A stretch of 64,000 nt of DNA from CAWKEY01 sp963848675 (GTDB taxonomy: Bacteria > Pseudomonadota > Gammaproteobacteria > Methylococcales > Methylomonadaceae): positions 262,456 through 326,455 of the forward strand of contig CAWKEY010000024.1 in NCBI GenBank assembly GCA_963848675.1, read 5' to 3'. Under the pieces are notes generated by a model, which worked only from the letters and a program-made list of their open reading frames with translations, searched no databases and was not told the origin of the DNA. Every line of letters begins with the position of its first letter. The stretch's first letter is position 1. This document shows, in pieces, positions 46,448 through 56,181 of this stretch. The translations under genes were made by a program, and so were the position numbers.

Positions 46448-47232
46448 GAAAAACCTCTTTGAGTTCTATGGTTTCAGCCAGGATGAGCACTGCGCACCAG
46501 CATCCGTAGCCTTTGATGTGTTGGGCTGCGCTAGCGCCCGGTACACTGTTCCGTTGCTCCTGCATACCATAGTGACGAGCGGCGGGAGCGATTGGTGAAA
46601 GAAAGCATGGATAGCCCTGTTGTTATTAATGTTTCAAAGTTCATTTTAAGCCCGGATTGCACTAAACAGTATTGAAATTATAAAACTTCAAGCCTCAGCG
46701 TTTTAGGATAAAAAATGCAAGGCTCGCACAAATAAGCCCTGTCTGTGTGTTGCAATGGTTTCCAGCGCGAAAGTAACCATAGCCCCTAAAATCGTTTGCA
46801 ACTGATCCAACGCACCGGTAATGGCCGGCCACAGTTTACCAGCCAAGCTGGTCAGCGAGCAGGAAGAAATTGATTTCAATTTTCAAAAGCCTGATTTTGT
46901 TGAAGGCTTTAATGCGCTTGGCCTGGAATCCATGCCCCATAGTTTTAAGCGGGAGCTTGGCCTAAAGTCCAATAGCCGCTAATTGCGAATGCTGATACTT
47001 TAAATCTTTTGCAACTATTCAGCGCCATGTGTCATTAGGAGCGGAGCGAAGACTCTTCAAGCCTGTACTCATGCGCCAGCGCTTAAGGTTTCTCGGTAAT
47101 CGCTCCTGCATTACCCTATTTCCTGCATCCATGCAGTCGTCCCATTGGTCGAAATGACAGCACAATCAAGTACCTTGCAAAAAACGCTGAATAGTTACAA
47201 TATGTTTTTTATTTATAACCTGAGGCATCAAG
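46448..47232. other. Long intergenic region
   Basis: 785 nt without an established gene. It contains one 53-codon frame described separately, and mostly A/T-rich sequence before the glycine-zipper gene. I see no RNA gene or repeat. Confidence 0.5.
46821..46982 (+). other. Small 53-codon frame, possible gene fragment
   Basis: ATG 46821 to TAA 46980-46982 gives a plausible, charged, low-bias product (contains SEQEEIDFNFQKPDFVEGF and PHSFKRELGLKS). It lacks a ribosome binding site. It reads like the C-terminal end of a larger protein, but I cannot name the family. Confidence 0.2.
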
Positions 47233-47700
47233 ATGAAAACACGTTTAAAACACTTAAAAATTATTGCCACTTTCTTGATGGGTGCTTTGCCCATATCGGT
47301 TTTTGCACAACAAGTGATGGTTTATCCCGCGCAGGGGCAAACGCCGGACCAGTTATCCAAAGACCGTTATGAATGTCACATGTGGGCTGTGCAGCAAAGT
47401 GGGTTCGATCCCAGCAGCGGCGCTTCCAGTTCGCAGTCAAGCGCCCCGCAAGGCAGTGTAGGCCGCGAGACGGCGAGGGGTGGATTGCGCGGGGCGGCTG
47501 CGGGCGCGGCGATCGGAGCCATTGCCGGTGATGCGGGCAAAGGCGCAGCCATTGGAGCTACGGCCGGCGGTTTGAAACGGGGCTTCGGACAAGTTGATGC
47601 CAACAAAGCAGCCGCGGCAACTGGAGCCAATGAAGCTGCGAATAATTACAACCGTGCTTTAGGCGCATGTCTTTCAGGCCGCGGCTATTCTGTGCAGTAA
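47233..47700 (+). CDS. Secreted glycine-zipper protein
   Basis: A 155-residue exported protein with a signal peptide ending SVFAQQ, then YPAQGQTPDQLSKDRYECHMWAVQQSGFDP, a conserved cysteine-containing module, and a Gly/Ala zipper (GLRGAAAGAAIGAIAGDAGKGAAIGA, residues about 83-110) that can insert in or bridge the outer membrane. A second Cys lies near the end (ALGACLSGRGY), probably disulfide-bonded to the first. It stands 61 nt before the efflux operon on the same strand and could be co-transcribed. Role unknown, possibly outer-membrane stability. Confidence 0.8.
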   Translation: MKTRLKHLKIIATFLMGALPISVFAQQVMVYPAQGQTPDQLSKDRYECHMWAVQQSGFDPSSGASSSQSSAPQGSVGRETARGGLRGAAAGAAIGAIAGDAGKGAAIGATAGGLKRGFGQVDANKAAAATGANEAANNYNRALGACLSGRGYSVQ

Positions 47701-47761
47701 TTTCCCGGAGAAGCGCTGATGAAAATCAGCGCGCTGGTGTGAACAGCATGAGGGGCTATTG

Positions 47762-48898
47762 ATGAACAATGGGAAACAAGGGTTTTGTATGTGGATGAGA
47801 AAAGCGTTCATGGCGGCGACTGTGGTCACTGCCATGTTGATTCTGAATGGCTGTCAGGAACAACAGACTTCTGAAACTGAACAGCCCGTTCGACCTGTTA
47901 AATTATTGACAGTAGGCGGCATGCTCACGGATCAGACGCAGAAAATGCCGGGTACCGTCAGAGCCTCGGATCGTGTCGATCTCGCTTTTCAGGTTTCAGG
48001 TCCCCTCATTGAATTGCCGGTTAAGGAGGGCCAGCGCGTCAAAAAAGGCGATCTGCTGGCCCGCATCGATCCCCGCGACTTCGAAACCAATCTGCGCAAC
48101 GCGATGGGTACGTTAGCCAAAGCCAAAGCGAAACTGGCCTACGACCTTGTAGAATACCAACGCTATGTCAATGTTAAGGAAAAAGAACCCGGCGCCGTCA
48201 GCGATTCGATGGTTTCGTTAAAACGCGCCGCCGAAAATGTCTCCAGGGCCGAGCTACAATCAGCGCAGGCCGGAGTTCAAGCCGCCAAGGATCAGCTGGT
48301 TTATACCTCTTTGCGTTCGCCCTTCAGCGGCGTCATTGCTAGAAAACACGTCGATAATTATCAGGAAGTTCAAGCCAAACAGACTGTTATCAGTTTGCAG
48401 AACACCACTAATATTGAAGTGCTGGTCGATATTCCGGAATTGCTCGTTGCGCCGATACGCAGTGTTAAACCGCTTGTCAGCGCGGAATTTGCCAGCGCTC
48501 CAGGCCGGCTCTTTGAGTTGTCCATGAAGGAATTCGCAGCCCAGGCCGATCCTTTGACGCAAACCTACCAAGTCGTCTTCGTCATGCCGGCGCCCACCGG
48601 TGTCAGGATTCTTCCGGGTATGACGGCAACCGTCATTTTCGATTTGTCCGCAGCGTTCATGGCTGATGCCGTTATCAGCATCCCGGCCGTTGCGGTATTC
48701 GCGGACACCGAGGGTAAGCCTGGCGTTTGGGTTATAGACGCGAAAACCATGAAGGTTCAGCGCCGGCCTGTGACAACGGGTGAGTTGAGCGGTAGCGACA
48801 ACATTCTGATTAAAGCCGGACTGAACCTGGGTGAAACCATTGCTGTTGGTGGCGTCAGCACGCTACGCGAGGGTCAAGCCGTCAGAGCATTTGATTAA
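47762..48898 (+). CDS. RND efflux periplasmic adaptor (lipoprotein)
   Basis: A 378-residue MexA/AcrA-like adaptor from ATG 47762 (GAGGGG precedes it; a TTG one codon earlier is in frame). Lipobox LILNGC at about 29-34. Then the barrel-sandwich half motif VKEGQRVKKGDLLARIDPRDFE, a helical hairpin (about 115-185), SPFSGVIARKHVDNYQEV, and the beta-barrel and membrane-proximal domains (LPGMTATVIF, VGGVSTLREGQAV). First gene of a complete tripartite operon. Confidence 0.93.
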   Translation: MNNGKQGFCMWMRKAFMAATVVTAMLILNGCQEQQTSETEQPVRPVKLLTVGGMLTDQTQKMPGTVRASDRVDLAFQVSGPLIELPVKEGQRVKKGDLLARIDPRDFETNLRNAMGTLAKAKAKLAYDLVEYQRYVNVKEKEPGAVSDSMVSLKRAAENVSRAELQSAQAGVQAAKDQLVYTSLRSPFSGVIARKHVDNYQEVQAKQTVISLQNTTNIEVLVDIPELLVAPIRSVKPLVSAEFASAPGRLFELSMKEFAAQADPLTQTYQVVFVMPAPTGVRILPGMTATVIFDLSAAFMADAVISIPAVAVFADTEGKPGVWVIDAKTMKVQRRPVTTGELSGSDNILIKAGLNLGETIAVGGVSTLREGQAVRAFD

Positions 48899-48917
48899 GT
48901 GAAATAAGGAGCAGCAG

Positions 48918-51900
48918 ATGAATCTGGCAGAATGGAGTATCAACAAGAGTTTGATCACCTGGGTGTTGATCGTGCTTGCCCTGGTTGTCGGTTGGAACGC
49001 TTACCAGTCGTTGAGCCGGCTGGAGGACCCCGAATTTACGATTAAAGAAGCGGTGATCAGCACCCCATATCCGGGCGCTTCCGCCGCCGAAGTCGAAGAA
49101 GAGGTGACCAACGTGATCGAAAAAGCCGTTCAGGAAATGGGTCAGCTCGAAAAAATCGAGTCCAGATCCTATCGCGGCATGTCAACGGTTAAAGCCAAAA
49201 TCAAGGATCAATACGACAAAAACGGATTACCGCAGGTCTGGGACGAGCTGCGCAGAAAGGTAAACGATGCGCAGATGAAACTGCCGCCAAAGGCCGGGCC
49301 GTCGTTAGTCAACGATGATTTCGGCGATGTTTACGGTATCTATTTGGCTATTACCGGCGAAGGCTATACCTATAAAGAGATTTACGATTATGCCAAGCTG
49401 TTGCAGCGGGAATTGCTTAAAGCCAAGGATGTGAAGCGGATCAGTCTTTATGGCGATCAGAAGGAAGTGATTTATGTCGAGATGCGCCGGGAGAAAATGA
49501 CCCAGCTGGGTGTTTCGCCGCAAGATATTTACCAGGCCTTAGGGGATAAGAACCTGGTTGCCGCCGCCGGCAACTTGCATTTGGGACAAGAGTTTATTCC
49601 GATCAATCCGACCGGCGAATTCAAATCCGAACAGGAATTCGGCGATTTATTGATCACGCCTAGAAGTCCGAAATCTAAAAGCCTGATTTATCTGCGAGAC
49701 GTGGCTGAAATCAAGCGGGACTACCGTGATCCGCCCGCGAGCAGGCTGCGTTATGACGGCCAGCCCGCCGTTGCAATCGGTATTTCTACGGTTCAAGGCG
49801 GCAATGTCGTGGCCATGGGCGAATCATTGGATCAACGCTTTAAAGAACTGGAAGTGTTGCGGCCAGTCGGTATGGAATTGCATAAAATATCGCATCAGGC
49901 GGAAGCGGTGACGGCCTCATTAAGCGGCTTTATTGTTAATTTGATTGAAGCCATACTTATCGTCGTCGCTGTATTGCTGGTTTTCATGGGCTTACGCAGC
50001 GGTTTGATCCTGGGCGTCGTGTTGCTGATCACCATCATGGGCACGTTCATTTTCATGCAAATGCTGGACATCACGCTGGAGCGGATTTCCTTGGGCGCCT
50101 TGATTATCGCACTGGGTATGCTGGTTGATTGTGCCATCGTTGTTGCCGACGGTATGCGCATGAAAATGCAGCGCGGGCAATCGGGATTTGAAGCCGCCAG
50201 CGAGGTGGTGGCCCAAAACGCCTTGCCGATGTTGGGCGGAACCGTGGTGGCGATCACGGCATTTGCCGCCATTGGCACCTCCGATGATTCTACCGGTGAA
50301 TATTGCCGTTCCTTGTTTACCGTTATCCTGGTATCACTGTCGTTAAGCTGGTTGACAGCGGTCACCTGCACACCGTTGCTATGCAGCATTTTTCTGAAGC
50401 AGAATATGAATGCCGGTGAGGACGGCGGCGCAGATCCTTATGCCAGCGGCTTTTATGCCGTTTACAGCAAGTTTTTGGTTCGCTGTATTCGCCATCGCTG
50501 GCTCGTTGTCGGTGTGGTTGTAGGGCTATTTGTGATGTCTTTGATCGGTTTCGGCTCGATCAAAAACAGCTTTTTCCCGGACTCCACGCGTCCGCAGTTT
50601 TATGTCGATTTCTGGTTTCCGGAGGGCACCGACATTCATGAAACCGAACGGCAAATCGAACGGGCGGAAGCCTATTTAAAAAAACAGGAGGGCGTTACTC
50701 ACCTGACCAGTCTGATCGGCGGCGGGCAGTTGCGCTTTCTGCTGACCTACACGCCCGAAAGCCCTTATCCCAGCTATGCTCAGATTTTGGTCGATGTCGA
50801 CGATTACCGAAGCATCGAATTGCTTAATAAACGCGTGCAGGGAGAACTGGAGTCGATGTTCCCCGGCGGGATGGTGACCACGCGCTTGTTCGTGCTCGGC
50901 CCGTCAACTGGCGGCAAGATTCAATTGCGTATTTACGGCCCCGATTCGAACGAATTGCGTCAAATGGCGGCGAAGGCCGAAGATATTTTACATAACGAAC
51001 CCAAAGCCAAGGCGATCAGAAATGAATGGCGGGAAAAAGTAAAAGTCCTAAGGCCGCAGTTGGCGGAAATGCAGGCGCGCCGTGCCGGAATCGACAGAAA
51101 GGATCTGGCCCAGGCCTTGGCCGCATCCTTCGAAGGCACCAAAGTGGGTGTTTACCGGGAACGCGATGAGCTGCTGCCGATCATGGCCAGGTCGCCTGAA
51201 AGCGAGCGCAGCGATCTGAACAGTTTGGCGGCGATTCCGGTGTGGAGCAATGCGGCTCAAACCATGATTCCGATGGGTCAAGTGGTCACGGATTTTCCTG
51301 TTGAATTTGAAGATGCACATCTCTGGCGCTGGGATAGACGCAAAATGATCAGAATTCATGCCGACCCAAGGGAAGGTTTGCCGAGCGAATTGTTTGCCAA
51401 AGTAAAGGCGCCCATCGAGCAGGCCCTGGATGTCGATGTGGCGGCGGTGCTCGGCAACGCCCAAAACGATGCATCCGTTGCTCATGCACCTGAAACGTTA
51501 AAAGTCCAAAATAACGATCTTTGGCCGATCAGGAACAAACCCGGCTATTACATGGCCTGGGGCGGCGAGGCCGAGGATTCGGCGCGTGCCAACGCCAATC
51601 TGGCCGGGTCGATACCGATGTTCATTGGTTTGATGGTGTTGATCGTACTGATTTTGTTCAATTCGCTCAAAAAGACCTTGTTGCTGTGGCTGACCGTGCC
51701 TTTGGCGCTGATCGGTGTGGTAACCGGGCTGCTAAGCTTCTCACAGCCTTTCGGCTTTATGGCGCTGCTGGGTTTGATGAGCCTGTCCGGCATGTTGATT
51801 AAAGCCTCGATCGTCGTGCTCGATGAAATCGATGTACAGATCAGGCAAGGTACAGCGCCTTTGCAGGCCATTTTAAACTCCGGCGTTAGCCGCCTGATTC

Positions 51901-52088
51901 CGGTATGCATGTCATCGGGTACCACGATGCTGGGGATGATCCCGTTGTTCACCGATGCTTTTTTCGTGTCGATGGCGGTGACTATCGTGATCGGCCTGGG
52001 CTTTTCGACCGTCTTGATTCTTATCGTGGTGCCAGTTCTCTATGCTATTTTCTTTAAGGTACCTAACGAAACAGAGAAGGCGGTGTAG
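48918..52088 (+). CDS. RND efflux permease (AcrB/MexB superfamily)
   Basis: A 1056-residue proton-driven inner-membrane pump with twelve helices and two large periplasmic loops. Helix 1 is WSINKSLITWVLIVLALVVG, followed by YPGASAAEVEEEVTNVIEKA. In helix 4 the proton-relay region is GMLVDCAIVVADGM: the first Asp is kept but the second position, Asp in AcrB, is Cys. In helix 10 the relay Lys is present (GMLIKASIVVLDEID). Substrate not predictable; this branch is found in many environmental proteobacteria. It starts 19 nt after the adaptor. Confidence 0.95.
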   Translation: MNLAEWSINKSLITWVLIVLALVVGWNAYQSLSRLEDPEFTIKEAVISTPYPGASAAEVEEEVTNVIEKAVQEMGQLEKIESRSYRGMSTVKAKIKDQYDKNGLPQVWDELRRKVNDAQMKLPPKAGPSLVNDDFGDVYGIYLAITGEGYTYKEIYDYAKLLQRELLKAKDVKRISLYGDQKEVIYVEMRREKMTQLGVSPQDIYQALGDKNLVAAAGNLHLGQEFIPINPTGEFKSEQEFGDLLITPRSPKSKSLIYLRDVAEIKRDYRDPPASRLRYDGQPAVAIGISTVQGGNVVAMGESLDQRFKELEVLRPVGMELHKISHQAEAVTASLSGFIVNLIEAILIVVAVLLVFMGLRSGLILGVVLLITIMGTFIFMQMLDITLERISLGALIIALGMLVDCAIVVADGMRMKMQRGQSGFEAASEVVAQNALPMLGGTVVAITAFAAIGTSDDSTGEYCRSLFTVILVSLSLSWLTAVTCTPLLCSIFLKQNMNAGEDGGADPYASGFYAVYSKFLVRCIRHRWLVVGVVVGLFVMSLIGFGSIKNSFFPDSTRPQFYVDFWFPEGTDIHETERQIERAEAYLKKQEGVTHLTSLIGGGQLRFLLTYTPESPYPSYAQILVDVDDYRSIELLNKRVQGELESMFPGGMVTTRLFVLGPSTGGKIQLRIYGPDSNELRQMAAKAEDILHNEPKAKAIRNEWREKVKVLRPQLAEMQARRAGIDRKDLAQALAASFEGTKVGVYRERDELLPIMARSPESERSDLNSLAAIPVWSNAAQTMIPMGQVVTDFPVEFEDAHLWRWDRRKMIRIHADPREGLPSELFAKVKAPIEQALDVDVAAVLGNAQNDASVAHAPETLKVQNNDLWPIRNKPGYYMAWGGEAEDSARANANLAGSIPMFIGLMVLIVLILFNSLKKTLLLWLTVPLALIGVVTGLLSFSQPFGFMALLGLMSLSGMLIKASIVVLDEIDVQIRQGTAPLQAILNSGVSRLIPVCMSSGTTMLGMIPLFTDAFFVSMAVTIVIGLGFSTVLILIVVPVLYAIFFKVPNETEKAV

Positions 52089-52092
52089 CAGC

Positions 52093-53739
52093 ATGAACAC
52101 TTCATTGCAGATACCCAAGCAAAAATTTCAAATGACCCCCAAAAAATCCGCCATATCAAGTCTGCGCTTAGGCGTTTTGATTGCAATAAGCATGACAGCA
52201 GGCTGCATGATGGTAGGGCCCGATTATCAACAGCCTAAGCTGGATGTAAAAAAGGATTGGCTTGAAGCCTCCAATACCGCGTTAAAACGTGGCGACGCCG
52301 AATTGGGGGCCTGGTGGACGGTTTTTCAGGATCCGATTTTGAACCGCTTGATCGATGAGGCGCGCCATCAAAATCTGTCGCTGCAAGCGGCTGGCGTGCG
52401 CATTCTGGAGGCTCGTGCACAGCTTGGCATTGCCACCGGTTTCGAATATCCCCAGGTTCAGCAGGCCAATGGCGATCTGAGCTTTCAGCAAATCAGCGCC
52501 CATGCGCCCAACACCACTAGCATCATCGACCGGTCTTTTGGCACAACCGGCATCGGTTTTGACGCGGGTTGGGAATTGGATGTCTGGGGCCAATTCCGGC
52601 GTGGTGTCGAGGCCAGCCAGGCCAATCTTGATGCGTCGATTGCGACCTACGACGATGTCCTGGTTTCACTGATGGCCGAAGTGGCAAGAACCTATGTCAT
52701 TGTTCGGACTCTCGAACAGCAAATTCAAGTCGCCCTGGAAAACCTGAAGATTCAAATCGAGACCTTGAACATCGCCGATGCGCTTTACTCCGGCGGATTG
52801 ATTACCGAGCTCGATTATCTGCAGGCAAAAACACTGTTGAACAATACCGAATCGACCATACCTCCGTTGCAAGCGGCTTTACGCCAGGCAAAAAATAGCC
52901 TGAGCGTATTACTGGGCGAAACGCCCGGAACGGTCGATAGTTATCTGGGCGAATCCGGACTGATCCCTACGGCGCCTAAAGAAGTCGCGGTTGGAGTTCC
53001 TGCCGATCTGCTTAGACGGCGGCCTGACATTCGCCTGGCGGAAAATCAATTGATGACGCAGAGCGCCCTGATAGGTGTCGCCAAGGCCGATCTCTATCCG
53101 CATTTTTCGTTGCTGGGTTCGATTAACCTGCGAGCCAGTGATGCGGCGCTGACGGCGGCAACCTCGGGCGCTAGTAATTTGGGCGATCTTTTTAACTCGA
53201 AAAGCTTTCAATATTCCATTGGTCCCAGCGTATCGTGGGATATATTCAATTACGGCCGCATCACCAATCAGGTCAGGGTTGAGGATGCCCGTTTTCAGGC
53301 CCTGGCAGTCAGCTACCAGAACATCGTGCTAAATGCCGCCAAGGAGGCGGAAAATGCCGTCATCGGATTTTTAAAGGCGCAGGAGGAAAGCCTTAAGTTA
53401 AATCAAAGCGTCGAGGCCTCGAAACGTTCAACACAATTGTCGCTCTTTCAATACAGCGAAGGCTTGGTCGATTACCAGCGGGTACTTGACTCCCAGCGTA
53501 GTCTGATAGTCATCCAGCAACAGTATACCCGTGTGAGCGGCGACGTTGCGACCAACCTGATTGCCTTGTACAAGGCTGTGGGAGGCGGCTGGGAGACCCG
53601 CACCGAAACGGATTTTGTTCCGGATGCTATCAAACAGGAAATGGATCAACGCACTAACTGGGGCAAGCTGCTTAAGCCCAAAGAGGTGGAACGCTCCGAT
53701 GAAGACAAAAAATCCCTTTGGCGTTTCCCCGACTGGTAA
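52093..53739 (+). CDS. Outer-membrane efflux channel (NodT/OprM type)
   Basis: A 548-residue TolC-like lipoprotein from ATG 52093, four nt after the permease stop. The signal LIAISMTAGC ends in a lipobox, then GPDYQQPKL. The NodT signature DLLRRRPDIRLAENQL and the paired helical repeats of two OEP domains (about 80-270 and 300-500) are clear. It completes the tripartite pump: periplasm and inner membrane to outside. Confidence 0.94.
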   Translation: MNTSLQIPKQKFQMTPKKSAISSLRLGVLIAISMTAGCMMVGPDYQQPKLDVKKDWLEASNTALKRGDAELGAWWTVFQDPILNRLIDEARHQNLSLQAAGVRILEARAQLGIATGFEYPQVQQANGDLSFQQISAHAPNTTSIIDRSFGTTGIGFDAGWELDVWGQFRRGVEASQANLDASIATYDDVLVSLMAEVARTYVIVRTLEQQIQVALENLKIQIETLNIADALYSGGLITELDYLQAKTLLNNTESTIPPLQAALRQAKNSLSVLLGETPGTVDSYLGESGLIPTAPKEVAVGVPADLLRRRPDIRLAENQLMTQSALIGVAKADLYPHFSLLGSINLRASDAALTAATSGASNLGDLFNSKSFQYSIGPSVSWDIFNYGRITNQVRVEDARFQALAVSYQNIVLNAAKEAENAVIGFLKAQEESLKLNQSVEASKRSTQLSLFQYSEGLVDYQRVLDSQRSLIVIQQQYTRVSGDVATNLIALYKAVGGGWETRTETDFVPDAIKQEMDQRTNWGKLLKPKEVERSDEDKKSLWRFPDW

Positions 53740-53925
53740 GGTCACGGGTCTGGCGTTTATTGCGAATCAGTGGCCGTGCATCCAAGAAAAGAGGAAGTTA
53801 TTGAATTTCCGATTCGTTGTATCATCGAGGCCGGTGAAGGAATTTGTGTATTTGATTTGCCTGCCAAGGCTGCTTTCGCCCGGTAGCATACCCGAACGCC
53901 AGCCAGGATAATTGAAGGTGAACGA

Positions 53926-54633
53926 GTGAAAGTCGAGACAGCAAACGATGAAAACACCGGGGATAGCGGACGACAAAGCGGTAATTTCTGGTATTTGTTT
54001 ACCGGTTTGTTAGTCACGCTCTTGGCGCTTCCAATGGCGAATCTACTGCCAGGCATGGGCCGCTACTCGATAACGCTGCTATTCACTCTTTTTATGCTGG
54101 TCGCAGTCTGGAGTTTGTCCGCCTCGCGGAACATTTTCTTTCTGGGCGCGCTGTTGGCTTTGGCCATTTTCAGCATCACTGCAATCAGCGTCTTCGGTGG
54201 CCCCAGCCAGCTAGTGGATGCCGCCGGTCTGCTCTTATTTCTGATATTCAACAGCCTGAGTTCCTGGATTGCCGCGCGCAACGTGTTCGTCTTTCAACGG
54301 GTCGATCTCAATTCGCTGATCGGCGCCTTTTGCGTCTATCTGCTATTGGGCTTGATCTGGGCGACTTTGTACCGTCTGTTACACCTATGGGGGTTGGGGA
54401 CCTTTTCTGGCAACTTGGCTGACCAGGGGGCGCAAGCATTCTCCGATCTGGTTTATTTCAGCTTCGTCACTCTGGCCAGCCTGGGTTATGGCGACATCAC
54501 CCCTGTTGGCGGATTTGTCCGCACCATGGCGTTTCTGGAAGCCGTGATTGGTCAATTTTATATGGCCGTGTTGGTGGCCAGTTTGGTAAGCGCTTACATT
54601 ACCCAGCGCAACCGCGATCGAAACTCATCTTGA
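53926..54633 (+). CDS. Two-pore-helix potassium channel-like protein
   Basis: A 235-residue membrane protein starting with GTG (AATTGAAGGTGAACGA upstream). Five or more hydrophobic segments precede the pore region DLVYFSFVTLASLGYGDITPVG, in which SLGYGD replaces the consensus TVGYGD selectivity filter, followed by a last helix (AFLEAVIGQFYMAVLVASLV). No cytoplasmic RCK domain. Probably K+ selective but the altered filter residue leaves this open. The 186-nt gap before it carries a small open frame without a recognisable product. Confidence 0.8.
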   Translation: MKVETANDENTGDSGRQSGNFWYLFTGLLVTLLALPMANLLPGMGRYSITLLFTLFMLVAVWSLSASRNIFFLGALLALAIFSITAISVFGGPSQLVDAAGLLLFLIFNSLSSWIAARNVFVFQRVDLNSLIGAFCVYLLLGLIWATLYRLLHLWGLGTFSGNLADQGAQAFSDLVYFSFVTLASLGYGDITPVGGFVRTMAFLEAVIGQFYMAVLVASLVSAYITQRNRDRNSS

Positions 54634-54650
54634 TGGGTAACTCAGCCGTT

Positions 54651-54674
54651 CCAAAATAATGTTGCTTATTTTGG
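54651..54674. other. Stem-loop between convergent genes
   Basis: CCAAAATAA (54651-54659) pairs exactly with TTATTTTGG (54666-54674) around a 6-nt loop. It lies between the convergent channel and lipoprotein genes and may end transcription in both directions, though it is A/T-rich. Confidence 0.4.
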
Positions 54675-54693
54675 GGCAGAATGTGAATGAGCG

Positions 54694-55830
54694 TTAATCG
54701 ACATGTTTCAATATCAGTATGATTTGCTTGTTCTTTTTCAGATACAGACGGTTGTCGCCGAATGCGAAAGCATAGGTCTTGCCGGCCAATAGCATGCCGA
54801 TATCGGGTGTGCCTTCGGGAGTTGCGCAGAACATTTTGGTGCCGAATAAGTGTTTAAAACTGATTGTATTGCCTTGCGTGGTGAATGCGCCGCCGATGCG
54901 GTTGCAGCCGTCATGCCCAGAAAGTCTGCGCTCTCTGGCTGATAATTCAAGGGTAGGAAGTCCCTTTGCAAATGAAGCCGGTTGAAGCGCCACGCCTTCA
55001 ATCTTTTCGACCACCCAAATATTGGTCAGCCGCATATCGGGGACATAGTCGCCGCATCCCATAAAATCCTGGTATGTCTTGTCTGAAGCATGCTTTGCCT
55101 GCAGATGAACGGTGTACTCGAAGTGTTCGCCCGACATCGTATCGGTGCACGGCTCTGCGCTTGCGGCAATAATAAGTTCGGCCGATTCAGTTTTAGCATG
55201 ATAGCGAGTGATTCTGGCATCCTGCGCCAGAACGCTCTTTGTGGCCGGCGTGTTCAGGTTAAAATCATTTAAAGCAGTGAATTTGAATTGCTTGTCAAAA
55301 TCCATGTCCAGACTCCAGAAAGGCTCGTTTCCCCTGGCATAAAAGTCGATTCCCTGCGCCCATTGCTTATACAAAAAATCCTGGCTTTGACCTTCATCCG
55401 GCGTCGCATTGTCTCCAAGCATTGGCGTCAGTATGTAGTGACCAGCCGAGGTACCGGTAATTTCCTGACCTTGACTATCAAGCATCAGCAGGCCTTGCGG
55501 ATGTTTTTTGAAGTACCGCATTCCCTCCTCTTTCTTATCCAGCGCTACGACGCCATCCTGCCGCAGGGTGAATTTGCCCGACTCGTCAAAAGCTCGTTCG
55601 GACTTGCCGATGTAGATCATGCGCGAAGCATAGCTACTATCCGGATTAAGCTGGAGCCGGTAGTTGATTTTTTCGCAATCCGCACAAGGCAGCATGCCCA
55701 GATAGGCGCCTGTGATGCTTTCCACAACGGGTGATGACTCAGCAGAGGGCGTAGTGACTACCGTTGAAGTGCCGCAACCGATAGCAAATAGAGGAAGAAT
55801 GGTTGTCAGAATTAGGAAGGTTTTTTTCAT
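54694..55830 (-). CDS. Multidomain lipoprotein: NlpE-like, COG3650-like and META/HslJ domains
   Basis: A 378-residue lipoprotein from ATG 55830 (MKKTFLILTTILPLFAIGC), with lipobox Cys at about 19. Domain 1 (about 40-130) has the NlpE CxxC motif LPCADCEKINYRLQL, linked to copper and surface sensing. Domain 2 (about 165-270) resembles the GNEPFWSLDMD family of predicted lipoproteins. Domain 3 (about 275-375) is a META/HslJ domain with LSGHDGCNRIGGAF and FCATPEGTPDI. Likely outer-membrane, sensing stress or shielding. The frame is open 21 codons further upstream but the hydrophobic start fits 55830. Confidence 0.8.
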   Translation of the reverse strand: MKKTFLILTTILPLFAIGCGTSTVVTTPSAESSPVVESITGAYLGMLPCADCEKINYRLQLNPDSSYASRMIYIGKSERAFDESGKFTLRQDGVVALDKKEEGMRYFKKHPQGLLMLDSQGQEITGTSAGHYILTPMLGDNATPDEGQSQDFLYKQWAQGIDFYARGNEPFWSLDMDFDKQFKFTALNDFNLNTPATKSVLAQDARITRYHAKTESAELIIAASAEPCTDTMSGEHFEYTVHLQAKHASDKTYQDFMGCGDYVPDMRLTNIWVVEKIEGVALQPASFAKGLPTLELSARERRLSGHDGCNRIGGAFTTQGNTISFKHLFGTKMFCATPEGTPDIGMLLAGKTYAFAFGDNRLYLKKNKQIILILKHVD

Positions 55831-56074
55831 TGTCGGAATTTCAAGTTGTTGAATTAACATAGTAAAACTATGGACGCGATCTGACGTCTTCAAAAAGTAG
55901 CCTCAATCGAGTCTGACATTGGCTGGATAAATTCGACCCGTTCCGGGTACTCAAGTTTCTATCATGGGGGTGTAAGCCCAAACCGCCGAAAATTCCGGCG
56001 AGTCCTTAGTAAATGTCTCAAGCCCTTATTTCAAGGCCGACCTGCCATAAATCACGTCAACATAGGCGAAAAAT

Positions 56075-56127
56075 TCAAGCGAAAAATTCAAGGGACAGAC
56101 CACGAAAAATTCAAGGGACAGACCACG
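56075..56127 (+). repeat. REP-like tandem repeats upstream of RAYT gene
   Basis: GAAAAATTCAAG occurs three times from about 56069, the last two followed by GGGACAGACCACG (56092-56104 and 56115-56127). The same 13-mer in reverse orientation (CGTGGTCTGTCCC) sits right after the RAYT gene at 56894-56906. Confidence 0.8.
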
Positions 56128-56181
56128 TTTTTTACGTTTTTTATGATAAAGTAGCATGACTCAGTTTATCAAGAGTGTAAT

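Noticed and set aside
53758..53890. Short open frame between the efflux channel and K+ channel genes (CIIEAGEGICVFDLPA)
   Set aside because: About 38 codons, no good start or SD, no family recognised.
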